Assembly: GCF_018998565.1 (NCBI RefSeq)
Contig: NZ_JAHNZO010000006.1
Span: 62,001 to 126,000, forward strand
DNA: 64,000 bases
Direction: 5' to 3'
From: Paenibacillus oleatilyticus
GTDB taxonomy: Bacteria > Bacillota > Bacilli > Paenibacillales > NBRC-103111
The position numbers and the translations under genes were made by a program. Under the pieces are notes generated by a model. It worked only from the letters and a program-made list of their open reading frames with translations. It searched no databases and had not been told where the DNA came from. Shown piece by piece: positions 33,655 to 43,094 of the stretch. Every line of letters begins with the position of its first letter. Position 1 is the first letter of the stretch.

Positions 33655-33694
33655 AAGCCTTGCGTCCGTGGGTATTCCCACAAACTACAAGGCT
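33655..33694 (-). terminator. Rho-independent terminator overlapping the SRAP gene end
   Basis: On the minus strand AGCCTTG pairs with CAAGGCT with an inner GTGGG/CCCAC stem and TTTTTT follows. The stop codon of the SRAP gene lies in the left arm. Confidence 0.85.
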
Positions 33695-34362
33695 AAAGGC
33701 TCTATGCAATCGGGCTCATTATAGGAAACGCGGCCGACCTTCGGGTCGACCTCGTAATACCTCATCCGCTCGGCGGGATACGGCTGCAAAACAGGCAGCA
33801 GCTCCCTTTCGTCCTGCACGGTCCGGTTTAACCACAAGCTTTCGTGCTCTCGCGGCAAAATGACGGGCATCCGCTCGTGAACCTCGGCTACCAATTCGTT
33901 CGCGGCAGTCGTAAGGATTGTGCAAGTGTGCAGCTTCGTTCTGTCCTCCGCCAGCCATGTGTCATATAATGCAGCCATGCCGAACAATCCTCCGTCCGCC
34001 AGCACGAAACGGACCGGTTGCTTCCGCGAGCCGATCCGTTTCCATTCATAAAAGCCGTCGGCCGGAATGAGGCAGCGCTTCCGCTTCAGCAGGCCGCGGA
34101 AGGCAGGCTTCTCGGCGGCGGTTTCGGCCCGCGCGTTCATCATGCGCGCGCCGGATTTGTCATCCTGCGCCCAGGAGGGCACCAGGCCCCAGCGAAGCTC
34201 GCCAAGCCGGTTCACCCCGTCGCCTGCACCCCCGATAATCGCGGGAATCCATTGACCCGGCGCCGCATTATAGCGCGGCTGAAAAGGCGCCGGACGCCGG
34301 TCCAGCATAAAATGCAGCACCAGCTCTTCGAAACTTACGGTAACGGTATAGCGTCCGCACAT
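33685..34362 (-). CDS. SRAP (HMCES/YedK-type) DNA-repair protein
   Basis: Protein of 225 residues starting MCGRY: the catalytic Cys2 that forms a stable bond with abasic sites in single-stranded DNA. Other family blocks are RYNAAPGQWIPAI, LRWGLVPSWAQD, NARAETAAEKPAFR, RCLIPADGFYEWKR and ERMPVILPREHESLWL (catalytic His). The family protects abasic sites at replication forks and is linked to SOS repair. The ATG at 34362 must be the start because Cys2 has to follow it. Confidence 0.94.
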   Translation of the reverse strand: MCGRYTVTVSFEELVLHFMLDRRPAPFQPRYNAAPGQWIPAIIGGAGDGVNRLGELRWGLVPSWAQDDKSGARMMNARAETAAEKPAFRGLLKRKRCLIPADGFYEWKRIGSRKQPVRFVLADGGLFGMAALYDTWLAEDRTKLHTCTILTTAANELVAEVHERMPVILPREHESLWLNRTVQDERELLPVLQPYPAERMRYYEVDPKVGRVSYNEPDCIEPLAL

Positions 34363-34379
34363 GCCGGAGCGTCCCCCTT

Positions 34380-35486
34380 TCAAGCTTGGCGGGCTTGAGA
34401 TATATTATCCGCATGGTTAATAAATACCGTCAGCTTCTCGGCCAAATCGATTTCGTAAGGCTGCCCCAGCACTTGGCCATAGGCGTCGATCAGCACCCGG
34501 ACGACGGGACGCTGCGGCACCGCAGGGTTAATATTGACGACAACCCCCTGCTCTCCCGTACTTAGCGTGACGGTCAAGCCGAGCGGATAGATGGCGACGT
34601 TATCCCGGAACATCGCTACTTTGCGCTGATCGTACAGCGTTCCGACGCCCGCAAACAGCACTTCCATTGCCTGATGCGGAAGCATCGCGAGCCGGTGCGG
34701 GCGGTGCGTCGTCATCGCGTCATAGCTGTCTGCGACGGCGATCCACTTGGCGTATTCGTGAATGTCCTTTCCCGTAATCCCCCTCGGGTATCCGCTGCCA
34801 TTTTCCCGTTCGTGATGCTGAAAGGCGCAGTGGGCGGAAAGCAGGGGCATATTCGGCTCGTCCTTGAGCAGGCGGAAGCCGATCTCCGTATGCTTCTTTA
34901 CCTCTTCGAATTCCTCCGCCGTGAGCGGTCCGGGCTTCTTGATAATGTCCAGGTTGATCTTGGTCTTGCCGATGTCATGCAGCAGCGCGCCCAGTCCGAG
35001 CGCCATCAGCTCGTCTTTGGTATAGCCGCTGACCATGCCGAGCATGGTCGCATAGATGCAAACATTCAACGAGTGCTGGTACAAATAGTTGTTCAGAACG
35101 TTCATATTAAGCAGCATAATCGCGGTACCCTGCTTTTCGTTCAAGTCGTCGATAATCATCTTCATGACATTTCCGAACGAACGTCCGAGCACGTGGTTTT
35201 TAGAAAATTTGGATCGGCTTTCGTTTTCCATGAAGCTGCGAAAATGAGTGCGGATTTCGGTTAGCGCTCTGATTCTCGTTTCATCTGCAAGCGGTTCCTC
35301 AATCTTAAGGTCTTCCGTCGCCTTGTCGGCAATATATAAATAATCGATGCCGAGTCTCTCCAAACGCCCGATTAATCCTCCCGTCAATTCCACTCCTTCA
35401 TTTAATAGAATGACGCCTTCTTCGCTATAAATGCACTTCCCGAGGCGCATACCCGGTTCGCACGATCTGGTGGGCAACAGCCGCAT
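34380..35486 (-). CDS. HD-GYP domain protein, putative c-di-GMP phosphodiesterase
   Basis: Protein of 368 residues. The N-terminal part (LGKCIYSEEGVILLNEGVELT) is the domain common to Firmicute HD-GYP proteins; then comes the HD core ALLHDIGKTKI, the following HTEIGF and the signature HHERENGSGYP plus AVADSYDAMTTHRPHR. These enzymes hydrolyse c-di-GMP or related dinucleotides, which links it by logic to the MotI receptor at 11.9 kb. GAGGT lies eight bases before the ATG at 35486. It is upstream of the SRAP gene by 17 bases. Confidence 0.88.
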   Translation of the reverse strand: MRLLPTRSCEPGMRLGKCIYSEEGVILLNEGVELTGGLIGRLERLGIDYLYIADKATEDLKIEEPLADETRIRALTEIRTHFRSFMENESRSKFSKNHVLGRSFGNVMKMIIDDLNEKQGTAIMLLNMNVLNNYLYQHSLNVCIYATMLGMVSGYTKDELMALGLGALLHDIGKTKINLDIIKKPGPLTAEEFEEVKKHTEIGFRLLKDEPNMPLLSAHCAFQHHERENGSGYPRGITGKDIHEYAKWIAVADSYDAMTTHRPHRLAMLPHQAMEVLFAGVGTLYDQRKVAMFRDNVAIYPLGLTVTLSTGEQGVVVNINPAVPQRPVVRVLIDAYGQVLGQPYEIDLAEKLTVFINHADNISQARQA

Positions 35487-35606
35487 GAACGTATACCTCT
35501 TTCCCCATGTCTTCGGTCCTACGGTTACAAAAATAACTATAGTGCAACTAGCGGGAAAGAGCAATATTTCTTATGTTAATGAATCAAAAAACAGTAAAAA
35601 ATATGT

Positions 35607-35628
35607 AAAAGCTGCTCCTAAGAGCAGC
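35607..35628 (-). terminator. Rho-independent terminator after gerW
   Basis: On the minus strand GCTGCTC and GAGCAGC form a perfect stem around a four-base loop followed by a T-rich tail (TTTTACATATTTTTT). It lies about 135 bases beyond the gerW stop codon. Confidence 0.75.
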
Positions 35629-35763
35629 TCGCCGAGTGATACGATCTAACCTTTTTCATATCCATTTATGTCTTTGTCTACAGGTTTATTATGACCAAAA
35701 AACGGTCGGGTGAAAAGAAAGTGTTGCTGGAAAGCTAAGCAACTCTTTCCAAACGCCTACAAA

Positions 35764-36261
35764 TCAGACAATAAAGTTCTGATTCTCGATGTTGTTCGTG
35801 ACGGTAGTAGCCCCCCCGGTTCCTTCCGTCATCGCCCCAGTACCGGATTTCACCCCATTTTTGATCATCGTTTGAATGCGGTCGACGACATGCGGCGCCG
35901 AGTCGATCAAACGCTCAAGCAGGTGAGTCTGGTTATCGAGCGGCACGACCTTGACGCCAAGCTTGCCTACGACCAGAAAAGCGATCGGCGTGATGGATAC
36001 GCCGCCGCCGCTGCCGCCGCCGAAAGGCAGGGCCACATTAGCGTTATGCGCATCGTTGCGGCTGATGCCGTTGGCAGAGGATTCGTCGGTGACAAACTCG
36101 CTGCCTCCGGCCGCAAAGCCGAACCCTACTTTGCTGATCGGCATAATGACGCTGCCATCCGGGGTTTCGACCGGATCGCCCACAATCGTATTGACGTCGA
36201 CCATTTCTTTGATGTTTTCCATGGCCGTTTTCATGAGTCCTTGAATCGGATGCTCAGACAT
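35764..36261 (-). CDS. gerW: GerW-family sporulation protein (YtfJ)
   Basis: Protein of 165 residues starting MSEHPIQGLMKTAMENI. The family core is KEMVDVNTIVGDPVETPDGS, VIMPISKVGFGFAAGGSEF, a Gly-rich GGGSGGGVSITPIAFLVV and a variable tail. YtfJ is a mother-cell or forespore protein needed for normal germination in B. subtilis. AAAGGAGG lies before the ATG at 36261. It follows ytfI on the same strand, the arrangement of B. subtilis ytfI-ytfJ. Confidence 0.88.
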   Translation of the reverse strand: MSEHPIQGLMKTAMENIKEMVDVNTIVGDPVETPDGSVIMPISKVGFGFAAGGSEFVTDESSANGISRNDAHNANVALPFGGGSGGGVSITPIAFLVVGKLGVKVVPLDNQTHLLERLIDSAPHVVDRIQTMIKNGVKSGTGAMTEGTGGATTVTNNIENQNFIV

Positions 36262-36412
36262 GAATGATGATCCTCCTTTTCGAAAAGGCTTGAACGCTAC
36301 AATTTTCGATTGCTTTTTTAGCATTGCCCAAAGCCGAAAACGGTATGCGGGTTGCAGTCCGGAAATGCCGAAAAGCCGCCGCTTCTGCGCCACGCAGTTC
36401 ACGACAGCTTCA

Positions 36413-37087
36413 TCAGGTGCGCAGCAGCACTTTCTTCCAAGCGCGCAGCCCGCCTTTTACTTTTAAAATCCGGAAAAGCAGTTGGATGCCCGCCGCGGCA
36501 AGATGCCAGAAGCGGATATGCAGGCGGCATATGCCTTCGGTAATAAACACGTTCTGATTAAACACCGGCATGACTTGCAGCTCCGGCTTCGCCTCAAGCC
36601 GGATCGTCCGGAATATATATCCTAGAAGCGACGTTTTGAGCCCCCATATGGTGCCCACGACAACGGCCGTCTCCGCCGCGTCCCCGATGCCGGCCGACGT
36701 TTTCCAGTTCAACTCGGTGCAATGAAAACGGCTGAGCAGTCGACGAAACCATTGGTTAAACTTAAAACAGTTGTGAAGTAATACACGATAATTATCAATC
36801 GCCTCTTTAATTTTATCGAAGTCGATTTTACGTTTGGGCTCGCCCTGATATTGACCCTTGTTCGGATTCGTCTTCTCCGATTTCAGTTCCAGCCCTTCCA
36901 GCCATCCCTGGAAGCGGAGCAGCGGTACGATGTACCTGTAGCGAATAAGTCCGAATAAAGAGCGGAGATCGATTCGAATTTCGTCATTTTGTTCCATATG
37001 AACAAAAGACAGGCAAATTTTGACCTTGCTTTGCGCTACAGCAAAAATCAAGACCGCGACCGCTCCGGCGATCCAAGCCCATATCAT
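36413..37087 (-). CDS. ytfI: DUF2953 membrane protein (YtfI-like)
   Basis: Protein of 224 residues with an N-terminal hydrophobic helix (MIWAWIAGAVAVLIFAVAQS), a basic middle, and the late segment TAGIGDAAETAVVVGTIWGLK-like (here SAGIGDAAETAVVVGTIWGL) that marks the DUF2953 family. Genes of this family are next to gerW/ytfJ in many spore formers. GAGGAGG lies eight bases before the ATG at 37087, so the long upstream extension of the frame is rejected. Confidence 0.8.
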   Translation of the reverse strand: MIWAWIAGAVAVLIFAVAQSKVKICLSFVHMEQNDEIRIDLRSLFGLIRYRYIVPLLRFQGWLEGLELKSEKTNPNKGQYQGEPKRKIDFDKIKEAIDNYRVLLHNCFKFNQWFRRLLSRFHCTELNWKTSAGIGDAAETAVVVGTIWGLKTSLLGYIFRTIRLEAKPELQVMPVFNQNVFITEGICRLHIRFWHLAAAGIQLLFRILKVKGGLRAWKKVLLRT

Positions 37088-37208
37088 GCGATGTTCCTCC
37101 TCTTCGGCCCGAGACGCTGCGGGCAGCACAAATACTCCTGAGCCGGAAGCCGTTTGCTTCGTTTCCTCAGGAGTTAGTATAGCCCAGCAATGGAAAAACA
37201 TGCGTACG

Positions 37209-37823
37209 TTACATGCCTTCCGGCTCCGCCACGTCCTCGAACGTGATTTGTTTACCGTCCAGCTTCTCGAAAAGCAGCCTTGTCTCTTCTTCCAAATTAT
37301 CGTCATTTTCGAACATCGATGTCTCCGGAAGATCCTCAATCGTACTGAGCGCGAAATAATCGAGAAACGATTTGGTCGTTCCGTACAGAATCGGCCTTCC
37401 CGGCGCGTCTGCCCGGTCCACCTCTTGAATCAAGTCTTTGGCCACCAGCGTCTGCAGCGCGCGATCCGATTTCACCCCGCGAATCTCTTCGATCTCCACC
37501 CGCGTGATCGGCTGCTTGTACGCTACGATCGCGAGCGTCTCCAGCGCCGCTTGAGAAAGCGACGTCCGCGAGGGAGAGTAGGCCAGCCGCTCAAGATACG
37601 GCGCGTGCTCCGGCACGGTCGTAAGCTGATAAGTACCCGCCAGCTCGACAATCTGGATTCCGCGGCCCTGCCGCTTCAGTTCCTCCTGCAGATCCAGCAC
37701 AAGGTCGGTTACGAACTCGGCGCTGAGCTCCAGCACATCAGCCAGCTGTTTGGCGTCCAATCCCTCGTCTCCCGCCACAAACAACAAGCCTTCAATAACT
37801 GATTTCATCTGCCCAAAATCCAT
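37209..37823 (-). CDS. scpB: Segregation and condensation protein ScpB
   Basis: Kleisin-associated protein of 204 residues made of two winged-helix domains; typical blocks are IEGLLFVAGDEGL, LSQAALETLAIVAYKQPIT and ILYGTTKSFLDYFAL. It joins ScpA and Smc in the condensin complex. Its start overlaps the scpA stop by 32 bases, which suggests translational coupling. Confidence 0.95.
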   Translation of the reverse strand: MDFGQMKSVIEGLLFVAGDEGLDAKQLADVLELSAEFVTDLVLDLQEELKRQGRGIQIVELAGTYQLTTVPEHAPYLERLAYSPSRTSLSQAALETLAIVAYKQPITRVEIEEIRGVKSDRALQTLVAKDLIQEVDRADAPGRPILYGTTKSFLDYFALSTIEDLPETSMFENDDNLEEETRLLFEKLDGKQITFEDVAEPEGM

Positions 37824-38577
37824 CCGCCGTTCCTTCCTCTCTTGCCTGAATCACAATATCGTCAAAAAGCTTATGCTGGAAGCAGACGATTCGCTTGACT
37901 TTCATCAGCTCCAGCAGCGCCAAAAATGTAACGACAATCGCGTCTTTCGTCGCGTCGTCGTCCAGCAATTTCGAAAACATGACTTTGCCCCCGCACTTCT
38001 CGAGCGTATCGACCACCTCGTACATGCGATCCTTCACCGAGATTTCGTCCTTGCGGATCTTGGCAATCGCCTGACGGCTCTGCATCCGCCGCATCGCCTT
38101 GCGAAACGCGTTAACGAGATCGGCCACATGCAGCCCTTTGACCGGGTTTTCCTGCACCGCAGGCACATACGGGGTCAAGTCCTCGGGCTCTCTCGTATAA
38201 ATGAGGCTGCGCTCCATCTCTTTGTCCCGCAGATGATCCGCAATCGCCTTATACTTGCGGTATTCGATCAGCTTCGCTACGAGCTCGGCGCGGGGGTCGT
38301 ACTCCTCGTCCATCATGTAATCGTCGAATTCCAGATCCACGACGGGCGGCTTCGGCAGAAGCATCTTGCTCTTAATGGAAAGCAACGTCGCTGCCATGAC
38401 GAGGAACTCGCTCGTCACTTCGAGCTCCAGTTCCTGCATGGCGTCCAGGTATTCCATGTATTGATCCGTAATTTCTTTGATCGGAATATCGTAAATATCG
38501 ACTTCCGCTTTATCGATCAAGTGCAGCAGCAAATCAAGGGGGCCTTCAAAGGTTTCCAGCTTTACTGTGACTTTCAC
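37792..38577 (-). CDS. scpA: Segregation and condensation protein ScpA
   Basis: Kleisin of 261 residues: N-terminal FEGPLDLLLHLIDKAEVDIYDIPI that binds the Smc neck, acidic middle and C-terminal winged helix (FLALLELMKVKRIVCFQHKLF) that binds the Smc head. It is 38 bases downstream of the riboflavin gene ribH and overlaps scpB, as in B. subtilis. Confidence 0.96.
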   Translation of the reverse strand: MKVTVKLETFEGPLDLLLHLIDKAEVDIYDIPIKEITDQYMEYLDAMQELELEVTSEFLVMAATLLSIKSKMLLPKPPVVDLEFDDYMMDEEYDPRAELVAKLIEYRKYKAIADHLRDKEMERSLIYTREPEDLTPYVPAVQENPVKGLHVADLVNAFRKAMRRMQSRQAIAKIRKDEISVKDRMYEVVDTLEKCGGKVMFSKLLDDDATKDAIVVTFLALLELMKVKRIVCFQHKLFDDIVIQAREEGTADGFWADEISY

Positions 38578-38615
38578 TTTCCTCTCGTTCCCCCTTAATC
38601 CTCATGCAGCTTTCG

Positions 38616-39086
38616 TCAGGTAGTCAGCTGTTTCGTCAAATTGGCCATCTCGATGGCGCTCGCAGCCGCTTCCCAGCCTTTGTTGCCGGCTTTGGTCCCC
38701 GCGCGCTCCACCGCCTGCTCGATCGAGTCGGTCGTCAGCACGCCGAAAATAACGGGAATGCCGGTTTTGAGCGAAATGGCAGCCACGCCTTTGGCCGTTT
38801 CATTGCAAACGTAGTCGAAATGCGGAGTGGAGCCGCGAATGACCGCACCTAGCGTGATGACGGCGTCGTACTTGCCGCTCTCGGCCATTTTCTGGGCGAT
38901 CAACGGAATTTCGAACGCGCCAGGAACCCAGGCTATCTCGACTTCGTCTTCGTGTACGCCGTGCCGTTTCAACGCATCCAGCGCGCCGCCCAGCAGCTTG
39001 TTCGTAATAAATTCGTTGAACCGTCCGACCACGATCCCGTATTTTAAACCTTGCGAGACCAGATGTCCTTCGTATACTTTCGCCAT
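38616..39086 (-). CDS. ribH: 6,7-dimethyl-8-ribityllumazine synthase
   Basis: Enzyme of 156 residues that condenses a ribitylamino-pyrimidine with dihydroxybutanone phosphate. Landmarks: [47 protein letters not shown] (active-site His) and [20 protein letters not shown]. Usually a 60-subunit capsid in Bacillus. Last gene of the rib operon. Confidence 0.97.
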   Translation of the reverse strand: MAKVYEGHLVSQGLKYGIVVGRFNEFITNKLLGGALDALKRHGVHEDEVEIAWVPGAFEIPLIAQKMAESGKYDAVITLGAVIRGSTPHFDYVCNETAKGVAAISLKTGIPVIFGVLTTDSIEQAVERAGTKAGNKGWEAAASAIEMANLTKQLTT

Positions 39087-39123
39087 ATCCCTTCAACTTC
39101 CCTTCATTTGATGAAATATTTTT

Positions 39124-40338
39124 TTAGATGGTAAAATCAAGCAGATGCCCCAGCTTCGCCTGCTTCGTATGCAGGTAGTTCGTATTGTCCTCGTTTTCTT
39201 CCATTTGCAGCGGCACACGCTCGTCCACTTCAAGCCCATAGCCTTCCAGACCGCGAATTTTGCGCGGATTGTTCGTCATGAGCCGGATGCGTCCGATGCC
39301 GAGATCCTTCAAGATTTGCGCGCCGATTCCATAATCCCGCAGATCGGGGGCGAAGCCCAGCTTCAGGTTCGCGTCGACGGTATCGAGCCCCTGCTCCTGC
39401 AGCTTGTACGCCTTCAGCTTGTTGATCAAGCCGATGCCGCGTCCTTCCTGCCGCATGTACAGCAGCACGCCGGAGCCCGCCTCTTCGATCTGCTTCAGTG
39501 CCGCCGCGAGCTGAGGTCCGCAATCGCAGCGGTGAGAGTGGAAAACGTCGCCGGTCAAGCATTCGGAATGAACACGCACAAGCGTCGGACGATTACTATC
39601 GATCTTACCTTTCACGAGCGCCACATGCTCTTTGCGGTCAACGTCATTCGAGTAGGCGATCGCGGTAAAGACGCCGAAGTCCGTCGGCATCCGCACCTCG
39701 ACCTCGCGCTGCACCAGCTTCTCCTTCTGATTGCGGTAGCGGATCAGGTCCTGGATCGTGATGATCTTCAGATCATGCTTGCGGCTGATCTCGATCAGGT
39801 CTGGGACGCGGGCCATTTCGCCGTCTTCCTTGATTACTTCGCAGATGACGGCAGCGGGATAAGCGCCGCACATGCGCGCCAGATCGACTGCCGCCTCCGT
39901 ATGTCCGGCGCGGCGCAGCACGCCGCCTTTCTTGGCCGTGAGCGGAAAAATATGTCCCGGACGGCGGAAGCTCTGCGGCTTCGTCTGCGGATCGATCAGC
40001 GCCTGCACGGTCCGGGAACGCTCCGATGCGGAAATGCCGGTCGACGTTTCGACGTGATCGATCGAAACCGTGAAGGCCGTGCCATGGTAATCCGTATTGC
40101 GCGATACCATCTGCGGCAAGTCCAGCTCCCTAGCCCGCTCTTCGGTAATCGGAGCGCAGACGAGGCCGCGTCCTTCCTTGATCATGAAGTTGATGACCTC
40201 CGGCGTCGCTTTCTCGGCCAGAGCGATGAAGTCGCCCTCGTTCTCGCGGTCTTCGTCGTCCACGACGATAACGACTTTGCCCAGCATCAGATCGTATATC
40301 GCTTCTTCAATCGGATGAAACCGGATCGGTTCGTCCAT
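39124..40338 (-). CDS. ribBA: Bifunctional DHBP synthase / GTP cyclohydrolase II RibBA
   Basis: Protein of 404 residues. The N-terminal half is 3,4-dihydroxy-2-butanone-4-phosphate synthase ([38 protein letters not shown]); the C-terminal half is GTP cyclohydrolase II with the zinc cysteines in [18 protein letters not shown] and [18 protein letters not shown]. It supplies both precursors of riboflavin. Between ribE and ribH in the operon. Confidence 0.97.
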   Translation of the reverse strand: MDEPIRFHPIEEAIYDLMLGKVVIVVDDEDRENEGDFIALAEKATPEVINFMIKEGRGLVCAPITEERARELDLPQMVSRNTDYHGTAFTVSIDHVETSTGISASERSRTVQALIDPQTKPQSFRRPGHIFPLTAKKGGVLRRAGHTEAAVDLARMCGAYPAAVICEVIKEDGEMARVPDLIEISRKHDLKIITIQDLIRYRNQKEKLVQREVEVRMPTDFGVFTAIAYSNDVDRKEHVALVKGKIDSNRPTLVRVHSECLTGDVFHSHRCDCGPQLAAALKQIEEAGSGVLLYMRQEGRGIGLINKLKAYKLQEQGLDTVDANLKLGFAPDLRDYGIGAQILKDLGIGRIRLMTNNPRKIRGLEGYGLEVDERVPLQMEENEDNTNYLHTKQAKLGHLLDFTI

Positions 40339-40378
40339 TCCTCTCTCCTCCTTTTTGTCGATGGGAGCCGGGCCCGAA

Positions 40379-41053
40379 TTACAGAAACCCGTGCTCCGTT
40401 AAAAACGCCGCGCTCAGACCGCCTGGGGTTGTCCCTTTGGTTGCAGCGGCTCCTTCTCCCGTTCGGAAGGTCAGCAGCCGCTCGATGTATTTGCCGAGAA
40501 CGTCGGCTTCGAGATTGACTTCATCCCCTTGCTTCTTGTACTGAAGCACCGTTTCCGCCAGCGTGTGCGGGATGATGGATACGGTAAACGACGTGTCTCC
40601 CAGCTCGACGACCGTCAGGCTGATCCCGTCGATCGTGATCGAGCCGTGCGGGATAATATATTTTAAGATACCCGGGTCGCGCGGCTCTACGCGGAAGACG
40701 ACGGCGTTTTCTTCCGGTGTCCGCCCCCGGATGATGCCGGTCGAATCGACGTGCCCCTGCACGATGTGACCGCCAAACCGTCCGCCTGCCGTCATCGCCC
40801 GCTCCAAATTAACCGGCGACGCGGTCGACAGCCGGGACAAGTTCGTCCGCCGGAACGTTTCCGGCATCACATCGACGGTGAATGACACCTCGTCATAAGC
40901 GATGACGGTCAAGCAGACGCCGTTCACCGCAATGCTGTCGCCAAGCTTGACATCGTCCAGGATACGCTTCGCCCCGATCGTCAGCACCATCGCCTGTCCT
41001 TGCTTCGCCATGCGGCGAAGCGTGCCAATTTCCTCGATAATTCCAGTGAACAC
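40379..41053 (-). CDS. ribE: Riboflavin synthase, alpha subunit
   Basis: Protein of 224 residues with two lumazine-binding barrels: [15 protein letters not shown]...[11 protein letters not shown] and the repeat [17 protein letters not shown]...[12 protein letters not shown]. It dismutates two lumazines to riboflavin. It is 48 bases after ribD and 40 bases before ribBA. Confidence 0.97.
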   Translation of the reverse strand: MFTGIIEEIGTLRRMAKQGQAMVLTIGAKRILDDVKLGDSIAVNGVCLTVIAYDEVSFTVDVMPETFRRTNLSRLSTASPVNLERAMTAGGRFGGHIVQGHVDSTGIIRGRTPEENAVVFRVEPRDPGILKYIIPHGSITIDGISLTVVELGDTSFTVSIIPHTLAETVLQYKKQGDEVNLEADVLGKYIERLLTFRTGEGAAATKGTTPGGLSAAFLTEHGFL

Positions 41054-41101
41054 GGAATGTCCCTCCTTTTCATCGCTATTCGTCTTCTCGAAACAGCTTG
41101 T

Positions 41102-42223
41102 CTACTCGTTCGGTTCGACGTACCTCGGGTACCCGATCAGGCACAGATCGTCGCCGAGCGTCTCGACCTGTATGCGCTCCAGCCGAATCGCCTCGCGCAT
41201 TTGCCCAAAGCCGGCGAAATCGAAGTTCGCCGGCGCCAGCGCGCCTCCGCCGATGATCTTCGGCGCGAGGAAGAGCACGAGCTTGTGGGCGAGCCTGCGC
41301 TCCAGCAGCGCCCCGCTTAGCTTGCCGCCGCCCTCCACGAGCAGCGAGCCGATCTCGCGCTCGCCGAGCCGCGCCATGGCGGCGTCCAGATCGACAGCGG
41401 GGCCCGGCCCGCAGTCAACGATTTCTACGCCGCGCGCTTCGAGCTCGCGGCGGCGCGCCGCCGGCGCCTGTTCGGTCGTAAGCACGACCGTCGGCGCAGT
41501 CCCGTCCCGCACGAGCTTCGCCTCGTGCGGGAGCCGCAGCGTCGAGTCGACGACGACGCGGATGGGGTGCAGACCCGGCACGGGCAGCCGGGTCGTCAGG
41601 GACGGGTCGTCGGCCAGCACGGTGCCGATGCCGACCATAATCGCCTGATGGCGATGCCGCAGCGTATGAACGCAGGCGCGGGAAGCCTCGCCCGTAATCC
41701 ACTTGCTGTCGCCCGTCCTCGCAGCGATTTTGCCGTCCAGCGTGCTGGCTGATTTGACGGTGACGAACGGCCGCCGGGTGACAATGAACGTATTGAACAC
41801 TTCGTTCAAGGCGTTGGCCTCCCGTTCCAGCACCCCTTCCGTCACCTCGATGCCGCTCGCCCGAAGCCGGGCGATTCCGCTGCCAGCTACAAGCGGATTC
41901 GGGTCGGTTGCCGCAACGACAACCCGCTTGACGCCTTCGCGAATCAGCCGGTCGCTGCACGGCGGCGTCCTGCCGAAGTGGCTGCACGGCTCCAGCGTCA
42001 CATAGGCCGTGGCGCCCGCCGCTTCGCTTCCCGCCATGTCCAGCGCGTGAACTTCGGCATGCGCTTCGCCCCGCTTCAGGTGGGCGCCCATGCCGACAAT
42101 GCGTCCGTCCTTGACGATGACGCAGCCAACGACCGGATTAATGCCCGTCTGTCCGGCCGCCGAAGCGGCCAGCTGCAAAGCCAGATTCATGTAATACTCG
42201 TCGTTCAGCAACCTCACAGTCAA
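41102..42223 (-). CDS. ribD: Bifunctional riboflavin deaminase/reductase RibD
   Basis: Protein of 373 residues. The deaminase domain has the zinc site HAEVHAL and ATAYVTLEPCSHFGRTPPCSD; the reductase domain follows with KSASTLDGKIAARTGDSKWI and LLVEGGGKLSGALL. It carries out the second and third steps of the pathway. First gene of the rib operon; the FMN riboswitch leader is upstream. Confidence 0.97.
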   Translation of the reverse strand: MTVRLLNDEYYMNLALQLAASAAGQTGINPVVGCVIVKDGRIVGMGAHLKRGEAHAEVHALDMAGSEAAGATAYVTLEPCSHFGRTPPCSDRLIREGVKRVVVAATDPNPLVAGSGIARLRASGIEVTEGVLEREANALNEVFNTFIVTRRPFVTVKSASTLDGKIAARTGDSKWITGEASRACVHTLRHRHQAIMVGIGTVLADDPSLTTRLPVPGLHPIRVVVDSTLRLPHEAKLVRDGTAPTVVLTTEQAPAARRRELEARGVEIVDCGPGPAVDLDAAMARLGEREIGSLLVEGGGKLSGALLERRLAHKLVLFLAPKIIGGGALAPANFDFAGFGQMREAIRLERIQVETLGDDLCLIGYPRYVEPNE

Positions 42224-42265
42224 TTGACGCAGCCTCCTCTCCTGATTAGCTTGCCGGAAAATGCG

Positions 42266-42301
42266 AAAAAGCCCTCTTTTTGCTTAACAAAAAGGGGCTT
42301 G
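42266..42301 (-). terminator. Terminator of the FMN riboswitch, upstream of ribD
   Basis: On the minus strand AAGCCCCTTTTTG pairs with CAAAAAGAGGGCTT, followed by T. It lies about 40 bases before the ribD start, where the expression platform should be. FMN-bound leader would let it form and stop transcription. Confidence 0.8.
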
Positions 42302-42536
42302 TGAGAAGTGTCGCGTTCAGGTAAAAAAACGCAGGCGGAATCCCTTGCAGCGAGAGATCGCAATGCAATGCCATGCATGCTGCTAAGGCCGCGTCGATGC
42401 ATGCCTAAATAAACCTTGCCCATGTCCAAAAACACATGGCAAGAAGACATGCTCGAACAGATACACCTGTGGCAAGTTGAGTATGTGAAATAACGCACAT
42501 ACGCACGCAGACAGTCTATCGCCGATTCCGCTTTCC

Positions 42537-42690
42537 CTTCTCCCATCCAGACTATACTGTCGGTCTCGGAATTGCACCGAGTCCACCGGCAACCAGAATT
42601 GGCTGCACGGGTCACGGACTGAGTTCGGCCTACACAAACCAGCCGAAACATCACCGCCGGTAGGGAATTTCACCCTGCCCCGAAGGTAAG
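42537..42690 (-). promoter_or_regulatory. FMN riboswitch (RFN element)
   Basis: On the minus strand the conserved RFN core is unmistakable: TTCGGGGCAGGGTGAAATTC at the 5' side, CCCTACCGGCGGTGA, then AGTCCGTGACCC, GGTGGACTCGGTGCAATTC and a closing ACAGTATAGTCTGGATGGGA. It senses FMN and represses the rib operon. Between it and the terminator (42302-42536) there are about 235 bases with inverted GCATGC-type motifs but no gene that I can support. Confidence 0.96.
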
Positions 42691-42739
42691 CTGTATGAAC
42701 TTGTGGTCTACCAGAAAAACATACCTAGCATTGATTGCA

Positions 42740-42768
42740 ATAGTACCATCGCGAAGTAAAAATTGCAA
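42740..42768 (-). promoter_or_regulatory. Sigma-A promoter of the rib operon
   Basis: On the minus strand TTGCAA (42763-42768) and TACTAT (42740-42745) are exactly 17 bases apart. It lies about 50 bases upstream of the FMN riboswitch core. Confidence 0.75.
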
Positions 42769-42850
42769 GTTGCCTTTTGCCCTTAAACGGGGCCACATAC
42801 CCTTTTCGCTTGCTCCCTAGCATTCGCCGAGACTCGTTTGTTAACTCTGA

Positions 42851-42859
42851 CATAAAGTA
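42851..42859 (+). promoter_or_regulatory. Possible sporulation-type -10 box
   Basis: CATAAAGTA fits the CATA-x3-TA pattern of sigma-K -10 elements, with an AC 17 bases upstream as -35. It lies 33 bases before a small basic gene. A short match like this is weak evidence. Confidence 0.3.
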
Positions 42860-42891
42860 TAGAGAATCCAATAACAAAGGAGGACGAAGCG

Positions 42892-43059
42892 ATGAACCGG
42901 ACGGTTGTAAAAACGTTCAAGCATAAAGTAGGCAAAAATCAGTTTGTCATCATTAAAATTTTCCAGAAGGCGATCTCAAAAGTAAGACACGGCAATGCTT
43001 TGGCCAGCAATGCGGTTAACGTGAAAATATTCAAGAAACCGAAACTGCGAAAAGTATAA
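42892..43059 (+). CDS. Small basic protein, tandem paralogue 1
   Basis: Gene of 55 codons with an ideal ribosome binding site (AAAGGAGG, eight bases before the ATG). The product is very basic (MNRTVVKTFKHKVGKNQFVI at the start) and contains HGNALASNAVNVKIFKKPK. This shares the pattern G-N-A-x-A-x-N-A-x-N-V-x-I-x-K-K with the next gene. No known family is recognised. Charge and a possible sigma-K-like -10 box hint at a spore-associated or nucleic-acid-binding role, which is only inference. Confidence 0.75.
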   Translation: MNRTVVKTFKHKVGKNQFVIIKIFQKAISKVRHGNALASNAVNVKIFKKPKLRKV

Positions 43060-43094
43060 TCATCCCTATCCTCTCGGGAAAGGAGGTGATGACC

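Noticed and set aside
42220-42654. Minus-strand frame across the ribD leader
   Set aside because: It runs through the FMN riboswitch and terminator, so it is leader RNA and not a gene.
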